Positions 1 to 5,539 of a stretch of DNA of 10,520 nucleotides are shown in pieces. The stretch is taken from positions 1-10,520 of the forward strand of contig DYOK01000092.1 of assembly GCA_020720565.1 (NCBI GenBank), written 5' to 3'. Each line of letters opens with the position of its first letter. Position 1 is the stretch's first letter. The notes below the pieces were generated by a model. The model worked only from the letters and a program-made list of their open reading frames with translations, was not told the origin of the DNA and made no database searches. Source of the stretch: Acetofilamentum sp. GTDB lineage: Bacteria > Bacteroidota > Bacteroidia > Bacteroidales > JAFGXI01. The position numbers were made by a program, and so were the translations under genes.

Positions 1-74
1 ATATGTTATGTATTTGGTATAAAATAAAAAAAGTAACGAGTTGCATGAGATGGTATTAATGGATACATTCAAAC

Positions 75-111
75 AAAAAGAGACTGAATTTGGAAAAATC
101 AGTCTCTTTTT
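75..111 (-). terminator. Rho-independent terminator of the EF-G2 gene, possibly bidirectional
   Basis: A perfect 13-bp inverted repeat (AAAAAGAGACTGA at 75-87, TCAGTCTCTTTTT at 99-111) encloses an 11-nt loop. It begins about 20 nt past the EF-G2 stop codon. Because the arms start and end in A/T runs, a transcript from either strand gets a hairpin followed by a U-tract. It could therefore also terminate a plus-strand gene lying to the left of the window. Positions 1-74 hold nothing else that I recognise. Confidence 0.85.
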
Positions 112-130
112 TATGTCGATTCGATTCGAT

Positions 131-2287
131 TTATTCGTCTTTATCGTCCGATGTGTATGCTTTGAGTAATTCGGCTTGAACCTCGGTGGGTACCGAAGCG
201 TACTCGATAAAGCTCATATTGAACATGGCACGGCCTTGCGACAGAGAGCTAAGCGATGTGGCGTATTTATCCATCTCGGACAAAGGCACGCGAGCCGTAA
301 TTTTCTCCAATCCTTTTTCCGAATCCATTCCTAAAACCATGGCTCTACGGTTTTGCAAATCGCTCATTACGTCGCCCATATAGTCGACTGGTACTAGCAC
401 TTCAACTTTGTAAATGGGTTCCATAATTTTGGGGCCTGCATTTTTAAACGCTTCGCTAAAAGCGTTACGGCCGGCTAATTTAAACGAAATCTCGTTCGAA
501 TCAACAGGGTGCATTTTACCATCGTAAACGACCACTCTAATATCACGAGCATACGAACCCGTCAATGGCCCAGTTTCGATTTTTTCTCGAATCCCTTTTA
601 ATATAGCGGGCATAAATCTGGCGTCGATTGATCCACCCACAATACTGCTGATATAGATTAGTTTACCGCCCCAAGGCAAATCAAACTCTTCTTTGTCTTT
701 AATAGAAACTTTAATCTCTTTACCATTAATTTTATACATGGTCGGATCGGGATCGCCTTCGTGATAGGGCTCGATAACCATATGTACCTCACCAAATTGA
801 CCTGCGCCGCCTGATTGTTTTTTGTGTCGATAATCGGCTTGGGCTGGTTTTGTAATGGTTTCGCGATAAGGAATTTTGGGTTTTAAAAATTCAGTTTCAA
901 TTTTAAACTCATTTTCGAGATGCCACTTTAAGATATTCATGTGGCGCTCGCCTTGCCCGTGAATCAAAATTTGTTTGAGTTCTTTCGAATATTCAATTTT
1001 TAAACTGGGGTCAATTTCGTGCATACGATGTAAAGCTTCGCCCAATTTTTCGTCTTCGGCTTCGTTTAACGGACGAATGGCCACGCGGTGACGTGGGCTT
1101 GGACTCATAACCGGATTGTATTCCAAATCGAGGCCATGTGCATTGAGTGTATCGCTGGTTCGGGTCGCTTTCAATTTTACAACGGCACCAATATCACCTG
1201 CAACCAATTGCGAAACTTTTTCTTTCTTTTTACCAGCTACCACAAATAATTGAGTCAAACGTTCTTTATTTTGAGTACGTTGGTTCACTAAATCGACACC
1301 TTCGTTCAAAACGCCGGTAATTACTTTGAAATAATTTACCTCGCCAATATGATCTTCGACCGATGTTTTAAATACAAAAATTGAGGCAGGTTTGCTCATG
1401 TCGATGGGCACAATATTACCTTTGGTATCTTCGCGTTTTGAGCATTCAGTCGGACGTGGGACTACATTAACAATAAATTCCATTAGTCTTTGCACACCAA
1501 TATTTTTCTTAGCCGACACACAAAATACGGGGTACAAATCGCGGTGAACCAATCCTGCGGTGATACCAGCACGCATTTCGTCTTCGGTTAAACCATCGTT
1601 GGTAAAAAACAAATCCATGAGTTTATCGTCGTTTTCTGCGGCTTTTTCGATCAATTCTTGATGCAAATCGGCTGCTCTACCTTTTTCGTCTTCTGGAATA
1701 TCGAGAACTTCGGCTTTTCCACCTTCCGTAGGGTAGCGGAACATTTTCATTTTTATCACGTCGATAATGCTGTTAAACCCTTCGCCAGCATTTACCGGAT
1801 ATTGAACTTGAGCCACTTTGGGACCAAAGCTTTCTTTGATGCTGTCTAAGCTCGCATCAAAATTAGCCTTGCTGTGGTCTAAATGGTTAATTACAAAAAC
1901 TTTAGGTTTGTCGTACAGTTCTAGTGCTCTCGAGTGGATTTCTGTTCCGACTTCTACGCCGTTTTGCGCGTTGATCATCATAAGAGCCACGTTGGCTGGG
2001 TTAATGGCAGTGTAAGCCTTACCCACGAAATCGTCTGCACCAGGAGCGTCGATCATGTTAATTTTGTGATCGTTGTATTCGGTGTACATTATCGTTGAGT
2101 AAATCGAATTTTTTTGGTCTTGTTCGATTTTGTTGTAATCCGAGACTGTGGTTCCGGCTTCCACCGATCCCATTCTCTCAATCACCCCTCCATTGTACAA
2201 CATGGCTTCTGCCAATGTAGTTTTGCCCGAACCCGAACTGCCTAGCAGAACCAGATTCTTGACTTTGTCTGTTTGGTAAACTTTCAT
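131..2287 (-). CDS. fusA2: Elongation factor G paralogue, EF-G2/FusA2 type, probably GTPase-deficient
   Basis: The protein (718 aa) is a full-length, five-domain ribosomal translocase of the EF-G family, acting on the cytosolic ribosome. Seen: P-loop GSSGSGKT (16-23) instead of AHIDAGKT; G3 motif DAPGADDF (80-87) where canonical EF-G has DTPGHVDF; G4 NHLD (134-137) instead of NKxD; G5 SAK (258-260); a divergent switch I around 55-65. The translocation half is well kept: the domain III/IV junction with KKQSGGAGQFGEV (489-501), domain IV tip HPVDSNE with His593 matching the tip His of E. coli EF-G (H583), and domain V from about 623 (EPIYKVEV, then GDVMSDLQNRR). The residue that activates water for GTP hydrolysis (E. 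coli His92) is Ala84. Known: Bacteroides thetaiotaomicron has an EF-G2 that supports translocation without GTPase activity and is induced on carbon limitation under the regulator Cur. I infer this is its orthologue, distinct from the housekeeping fusA, which is not in this window. The ATG at 2287 follows an A-rich ribosome site (AAAAAAAGAA). The acidic tail DDKDE is intact. Confidence 0.93.
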   Translation of the reverse strand: MKVYQTDKVKNLVLLGSSGSGKTTLAEAMLYNGGVIERMGSVEAGTTVSDYNKIEQDQKNSIYSTIMYTEYNDHKINMIDAPGADDFVGKAYTAINPANVALMMINAQNGVEVGTEIHSRALELYDKPKVFVINHLDHSKANFDASLDSIKESFGPKVAQVQYPVNAGEGFNSIIDVIKMKMFRYPTEGGKAEVLDIPEDEKGRAADLHQELIEKAAENDDKLMDLFFTNDGLTEDEMRAGITAGLVHRDLYPVFCVSAKKNIGVQRLMEFIVNVVPRPTECSKREDTKGNIVPIDMSKPASIFVFKTSVEDHIGEVNYFKVITGVLNEGVDLVNQRTQNKERLTQLFVVAGKKKEKVSQLVAGDIGAVVKLKATRTSDTLNAHGLDLEYNPVMSPSPRHRVAIRPLNEAEDEKLGEALHRMHEIDPSLKIEYSKELKQILIHGQGERHMNILKWHLENEFKIETEFLKPKIPYRETITKPAQADYRHKKQSGGAGQFGEVHMVIEPYHEGDPDPTMYKINGKEIKVSIKDKEEFDLPWGGKLIYISSIVGGSIDARFMPAILKGIREKIETGPLTGSYARDIRVVVYDGKMHPVDSNEISFKLAGRNAFSEAFKNAGPKIMEPIYKVEVLVPVDYMGDVMSDLQNRRAMVLGMDSEKGLEKITARVPLSEMDKYATSLSSLSQGRAMFNMSFIEYASVPTEVQAELLKAYTSDDKDE

Positions 2288-2429
2288 AAAATTCTTTTTT
2301 TAAGCGGGTTGCCCCCGTGTTATCCGATATGAGTTTATTTGAGATGCAATGCTGTTCAAAAGCGTTTATTGGCCCATGATCAAATGCCAGTAGCAACCGA
2401 TCAAGGGTTTTCTCCCGTTTGAACGCTAT
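2288..2429 (-). promoter_or_regulatory. 5' leader of the EF-G2 gene with possible secondary structure
   Basis: This is the likely untranslated leader between the candidate promoter and the ATG at 2287. A GC stem (CGGG 2305-2308 with CCCG 2314-2317) sits about 18 nt before the start codon, just ahead of the A-rich ribosome site. Farther out, TTTGAAC (2418-2424) can pair with GTTCAAA (2354-2360), while AACGCT (2422-2427) can pair with AGCGTT (2361-2366). These two pairings share bases and exclude each other. I do not match it to a known riboswitch. An 84-codon reading frame crosses the leader into the gene in another frame; I regard it as spurious. Confidence 0.35.
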
Positions 2430-2437
2430 CAAATTTA
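2430..2437 (-). promoter_or_regulatory. Candidate -7 promoter element for EF-G2
   Basis: The minus strand reads TAAATTTG, an exact match to the Bacteroidota -7 consensus TAnnTTTG recognised by the housekeeping sigma factor. A TTTTG lies 23 nt upstream, slightly farther than the usual spacing for the -33 TTG box, so the match is imperfect. Two near matches (TAATATTTG, TAAATTTTG) lie just upstream and could be the real element. Transcription would start near 2422-2425. The stretch 2438-2509 is AT-rich with no gene. Confidence 0.4.
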
Positions 2438-2509
2438 GAAAAAAATATCAAATATTAACACAAAATTTACATGAATTTAATCAAGATACCTTAAGTTTTT
2501 AAACATATT

Positions 2510-2561
2510 AAAAAAAACGATTCGCTCGTTAAGACCGACTGTTATCGGTACGTGCGAATCG
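2510..2561 (-). terminator. Rho-independent terminator of the three-gene operon
   Basis: In the minus-strand transcript, GCGAATCG/CGATTCGC (2554-2561 with 2518-2525) closes a long hairpin. It continues, after one T-T mismatch, with ACG/CGT (2550-2552 with 2527-2529) and, after a 4-nt bulge, with TCGGT/ACCGA (2545-2549 with 2534-2538) around a CTGTTA loop. The stem is followed by eight U residues (2510-2517). It lies about 32 nt past the stop of the DUF59 gene. A smaller hairpin (CATTGC 2565-2570 with GCAATG 2578-2583) precedes it. This structure separates the operon from the EF-G2 unit. Confidence 0.85.
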
Positions 2562-2593
2562 CTTCATTGCAATTGGGGCAATGCTTGAGTTTT

Positions 2594-2914
2594 TTAGCCC
2601 AATGCAGCCCTGCCTTCGTCGGTAATCATGTCGGGAGTCCATTGTGGTGCCCATGTCAGTTCTACGTCTACTGAGTGATCGGGCCAATGGGCTTGTACGA
2701 CTGTTTCGACGTGTTTCATGATGGCATCACCTACTGGGCAACCTCTGGCCGAAAGGGTCATTAAAACATGGATTTGTTTAATTTCGGCATAATGTGTAAC
2801 GGCATAGATTAAACCTAAATCTACTATATTCACCGCAACTTCGGGGTCGATTACGGTTTTGATGCTCTGTAGAATTCTTAATTCTTCTGGCTTTAAAAAA
2901 CTGGTATCTTTCAT
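2594..2914 (-). CDS. MIP18/DUF59 family Fe-S cluster assembly factor (SufT/PaaD-like)
   Basis: This is a 106-aa, single-domain cytosolic protein of the MIP18 (DUF59) family, whose members (bacterial SufT, PaaD; eukaryotic CIAO2/MIP18) help mature Fe-S proteins. Seen: the N-terminal helix and DPEVAVNIVDLGLIY (23-37), the central strand MTLSARGCP (52-60) with the conserved Cys59, and a C-terminal segment with W88, W92, P94, M96, D99 and R102 ending in LG (105-106), typical of the stand-alone PaaD/SufT group. The length is normal for the family and nothing is truncated. It is the last gene of the operon, 102 nt beyond the membrane-protein gene across an AT-rich spacer, and just before the terminator. 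The ATG at 2914 has only an A-rich ribosome site. No suf, isc or paa genes are in view, so its client is unknown. The neighbouring membrane redox-like protein, or an Fe-S enzyme encoded elsewhere, are the candidates. Confidence 0.87.
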   Translation of the reverse strand: MKDTSFLKPEELRILQSIKTVIDPEVAVNIVDLGLIYAVTHYAEIKQIHVLMTLSARGCPVGDAIMKHVETVVQAHWPDHSVDVELTWAPQWTPDMITDEGRAALG

Positions 2915-3016
2915 GTGTCTATTTTTAATTGTTGATTTTTGACTTTAAAATCTTTAATTCATAATTCTTAATCGTTAATTCTCCAGCTTTAATTCTTCAT
3001 CGTCTTAAATTAAATT
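2915..3016. repeat. AT-rich repetitive spacer inside the operon
   Basis: This 102-nt spacer between the membrane-protein gene and the DUF59 gene is made of degenerate TTAATTC / CTTTAATT words. It shares the 11-mer ATCTTTAATTC (2950-2960) and its general texture with the region upstream of the operon (5289-5299). I see no coding frame, hairpin terminator or clear promoter in it. Similar low-complexity spacers are common between genes in Bacteroidota. Whether they have a function is unclear. Confidence 0.45.
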
Positions 3017-4330
3017 TTAGTTTTTATTGGTCTGAAGAGGCTGTGAATGGTCGCGGTGTAAAACGATTTTTAGCGTGTTGTATCCATATAATAAGGAGGT
3101 CAATGTGATCAGTCCTGATCCGAGATATAAAACAAGACTTAAGCCTGTTAAAATTCCTGCTGATAATATGGCTAAACCTGAGATTGCGGTATAAAAATGT
3201 GCATTTGCAACTTTTTCTGAATATAAATCGGAGGGCAATGGAATCTTATATTTTCCGACTTTGCCTTGATAACGCCACAACCAAACTATAAACGGAAGGG
3301 TTTTATACATTTGTCCAAGTATCAATATGGTAAAAAAACCGAGAATTAAAAACAGAACAAAGTTAATGTACAAGGGCGATACCATTGATGGGCAACATTT
3401 CGACGCAAACAACGACATTAACCCAAATACAAAAAACAACAATAGGCTGACAAATGCCCATACAGTTAGTTTCATTCCGATATCGAGTTTCTTTCTCAAT
3501 CGTTTTTTGTATGCTTCGAAATTGTATCGTAGAAAAAAGCTAAATCCGAACACCCAAACCAATGCCGATGCTACTGTAATTAAATGACAGGAATCGAACC
3601 ATAGACCGATTACCAAACCCGACAAACCGATATTGCTTAGAATCAAAGCTTTTCTTATCCACGATTTGTTGAGTTGGTGGGCAATAAAAAACATGGGCAA
3701 AAGGGTGGAGGCCACACCCATAACTAAGGTCATAAACCAGCCCAACAAGCCTACAATAACATGTATTTTAAGTAAATCGACATTGCTTTTATGCACCCAA
3801 CCCCAATTGAGATTGAGAATAATAAAGAGCCCAAATAGGACGGTGAACAATAACCAAACGGACGATACAATAATGAAAAGATTTTCGATGGTTTTGTTTG
3901 CTGTATTACGGGACGTCATTAGAACATTAAACACAACGGAAAGTGCGGCCAGTATTACAAAAACACCACCGATATGCTTTAAATATGTTCCGGCAATATA
4001 GCTGTTCCAAAACGAGGCTGAGAGCATAATGGTTCCGATCACAAGCATTACCATTGAGAAGAAAGCTGGTTTTTCGCTATAGAGTTTGACTTCCATCACC
4101 ACCGGAATTAATTGATATAGAGCACCGAAAATAATCATACTTACCCAACCCAAAACAAAAAGATGGGTGATGGTCAGTATTTTAGGGCCTACAAAACTGA
4201 TAAAAATTTGATCGGCATACAAGCTCATCAGCATACTTGCGGTTATAAAAAATAGGGCTCCCCAAACATAAAAAGGGACAACCAGCCAAGGCGAAGGTGC
4301 GTTTTGGGTACTTAAACTTGAGGCACTCAT
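3017..4330 (-). CDS. 12-helix membrane protein, heme-copper oxidase subunit I / NnrS-like
   Basis: This is a 437-aa integral inner-membrane protein. I count 12 hydrophobic helices, near 13-40, 50-80, 87-109, 116-140, 149-175, 185-216, 223-247, 249-274, 283-311, 318-351, 372-405 and 406-426. Basic loops (KKRLRKK at 275-281, WRYQGKVGK at 352-360) place both ends in the cytoplasm. The motif LG(W/F)-x6-G-x6-P occurs three times at identical internal spacing (G61/G69/P76, G197/G205/P212, G331/G339/P346), in helices 2, 6 and 10. That fits the 3 x 4-helix pseudosymmetry of heme-copper oxidase subunit I. His56 (helix 2) and His190 (helix 6) lie on the periplasmic side, where oxidases place a heme ligand and a CuB ligand, but helices 7 and 10 have no His. 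I therefore doubt it is an active oxidase or NO reductase. Such proteins are often labelled cbb3 subunit I-like or NnrS-like. The start overlaps the upstream stop (ATGA), implying translational coupling to the DUF2249 gene. The exact function is not recognised. Confidence 0.75.
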   Translation of the reverse strand: MSASSLSTQNAPSPWLVVPFYVWGALFFITASMLMSLYADQIFISFVGPKILTITHLFVLGWVSMIIFGALYQLIPVVMEVKLYSEKPAFFSMVMLVIGTIMLSASFWNSYIAGTYLKHIGGVFVILAALSVVFNVLMTSRNTANKTIENLFIIVSSVWLLFTVLFGLFIILNLNWGWVHKSNVDLLKIHVIVGLLGWFMTLVMGVASTLLPMFFIAHQLNKSWIRKALILSNIGLSGLVIGLWFDSCHLITVASALVWVFGFSFFLRYNFEAYKKRLRKKLDIGMKLTVWAFVSLLLFFVFGLMSLFASKCCPSMVSPLYINFVLFLILGFFTILILGQMYKTLPFIVWLWRYQGKVGKYKIPLPSDLYSEKVANAHFYTAISGLAILSAGILTGLSLVLYLGSGLITLTSLLYGYNTLKIVLHRDHSQPLQTNKN

Positions 4331-5145
4331 GCTTTGTAAATAATGAGTTTAACATTGTCTTGGTCAATTACCTGCGATTGATATACAAAGCCTCTTTGCT
4401 GCAATTCGGGCATTAAATATTGGGGTAGTTTTTTATGATGCACAAAAACGGCCTCATCGGCATTCATCACTTCTATTGTTTCTAAAATTTTAACCATTGG
4501 CATGGGCATTTCCAAATCGCGAACATCAATTTCGGTCATTTTCCCAGAAAACCTTTCCAAGGCCGATTCGTAGCTCAATTCACTAGTGGGTGAATTGGGG
4601 GTAGATGTCGCCGAAGCAGATTCGTCTTTATAAATATAACAATGCACTTCACCCGCTGTGGGGCGCTCGGTTCGGTAAGAATAACCTTTGTTTTTGATGA
4701 TATTAAGCAATGGAATTGGCTCGAATGTGTTGATAATTTGCAATTGCTCTGTGTCTGGATTCAGCTTTTTCAGGGCGTCCATTATGGCGTTAAACGGATC
4801 GATGCCCGAATCCAAAATTGGACGAACGTCTAAAGTAACAACTTGTTTTTGGTTCATATTTTCCTTTTTTATTGGTGTATTTTGAGAGATATTAAAATGC
4901 TCGTATGCCATGAGATCGTCGAAATCAACCATAAATCCGATACTTTGTAAACGTTGAAGTAATACCTCGGGGTGCACACCACCCATTTTAGCTGCTTGAA
5001 GTACATTGACACGTGGTGCTAAGACCTTACGCAATATGGGATTTCGCAACTTCTCGAAGTTCCTATTTACCGAAGCTAAAACTTCGATGGCAAGAGCGTT
5101 TTCGCGAATAATTTGCGAAATTTTGGTGTTAGAATCGATTCTCAT
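4327..5145 (-). CDS. DUF1858 + tandem DUF2249 (TusA-like fold) cytosolic protein
   Basis: This is a 272-aa soluble protein with no signal peptide or helix hairpin. Domains, numbered from the ATG at 5145: DUF1858-like helical domain (about 3-70; NPILRKVLAPRVNVLQAA at 35-52); first DUF2249 (about 101-172, starting VVTLDVRP); a Ser/Thr/Pro-rich linker (about 175-190); second DUF2249 (about 203-271, starting MTEIDVRDLEMPMPMVKIL). DUF2249 has the TusA/SirA alpha-beta fold. Where TusA has its sulfur-carrying Cys in the CPxP motif, the second copy has Met (MPMP, 213-216), and the protein's only Cys is C169, so sulfur transfer is unlikely. A reading frame continues 8 codons upstream to a TTG at 5169, but that TTG lies inside the -7 promoter element, so I chose the ATG. 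It is the first gene of the operon and overlaps the membrane-protein start by 4 nt. DUF1858/DUF2249 proteins often accompany respiratory and nitrogen-oxide genes. The molecular role is unknown. Confidence 0.82.
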   Translation of the reverse strand: MRIDSNTKISQIIRENALAIEVLASVNRNFEKLRNPILRKVLAPRVNVLQAAKMGGVHPEVLLQRLQSIGFMVDFDDLMAYEHFNISQNTPIKKENMNQKQVVTLDVRPILDSGIDPFNAIMDALKKLNPDTEQLQIINTFEPIPLLNIIKNKGYSYRTERPTAGEVHCYIYKDESASATSTPNSPTSELSYESALERFSGKMTEIDVRDLEMPMPMVKILETIEVMNADEAVFVHHKKLPQYLMPELQQRGFVYQSQVIDQDNVKLIIYKA

Positions 5146-5166
5146 TTTGAATAGAATTTTGCAAAG

Positions 5167-5197
5167 CAAATATATATACTACAAGTAAGTGGTACAA
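5167..5197 (-). promoter_or_regulatory. Promoter of the DUF1858/DUF2249 - 12TM - DUF59 operon
   Basis: On the minus strand, TATATTTG (5167-5174) is an exact TAnnTTTG -7 element, and a TTG -33 box (5195-5197) lies exactly 20 nt upstream, the normal Bacteroidota spacing. The start of transcription would fall near 5160, leaving a leader of about 15 nt before the ATG at 5145. This position also rules against the TTG start at 5169. I see no convincing FNR/DNR-type operator upstream. Confidence 0.65.
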
Positions 5198-5527
5198 TAC
5201 CTAATAATGGGGATTTTTCATATTAATTTTGATTGTTGGTTTTGAATTGTTTATTCGTTGATTATCAATTTTTAATCTTGAATCTTTAATCTTTAATTCT
5301 AGATCTTGTCAAATAACTGCAATTTTTAACTTAGAACCTTAATCTGGGTTAACAACTCAATCTACCTGAAGTAGAAAGTCACCTCAACAATCCAAAATCT
5401 TCAATCCAAACTCAACAATCTTCATTCAACTTTGTTAACTGGGGCTTTCAACAAGCGATTGTTAATTTCTTACAATAATCTGTAACAAAGCTCGTTAAGA
5501 ATTACATACTTTTAAGTTCATTAAATT
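5198..5527. other. Divergent intergenic region with AT-rich and CAACAATC repeats
   Basis: There is no gene here. Positions about 5222-5345 are low-complexity AT-rich sequence (ATCTTTAAT repeated at 5282-5290 and 5289-5297; TTGAT/ATCAA palindrome at 5258-5268) resembling the spacer at 2915-3016. Positions 5346-5450 are C/A-rich, with a 10-bp direct repeat CTCAACAATC at 5383-5392 and 5411-5420. Near 5507-5514, TACTTTTA is a one-mismatch -7 element for the rightward TPR gene, without an obvious -33 box. The right-hand promoter should lie here, but I cannot fix it with confidence. Confidence 0.5.
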
Positions 5528-5532
5528 GGGGA
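5528..5532 (+). promoter_or_regulatory. Ribosome binding site of the TPR gene
   Basis: GGGGA lies 7 nt before the ATG at 5540. This is a clearer Shine-Dalgarno-like site than any other gene in the window has, and it supports the chosen start, which is directly followed by a signal peptide. Confidence 0.5.
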
Positions 5533-5539
5533 TAATAAT

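Noticed and set aside
2178..2432. 84-codon minus-strand reading frame overlapping the EF-G2 start and leader
   Set aside because: It overlaps the well-supported EF-G2 coding start in another frame, spans the leader and candidate promoter, and its translation has no recognisable domain.
3633..4001. 122-codon plus-strand reading frame opposite the 12-helix protein
   Set aside because: It is antisense to a clearly coding membrane protein. Its composition is what complementary membrane codons give, and it has no own promoter or family resemblance.
5146..5169. TTG start at 5169 for the DUF1858/DUF2249 gene (280 aa)
   Set aside because: The TTG lies inside the -7 promoter element and would leave no leader. 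The ATG at 5145 starts directly at the DUF1858-like domain.
5258..5268. TTGAT-T-ATCAA palindrome as an FNR/DNR operator for the redox-like operon
   Set aside because: The half-sites match, but the spacer is 1 nt rather than the required 4, in sequence so AT-rich that such palindromes occur by chance.
5282..5420. Possible CRISPR-like array in the intergenic repeats
   Set aside because: The repeats are short (9-11 nt), degenerate and irregularly spaced, with no repeat-spacer pattern and no cas genes.
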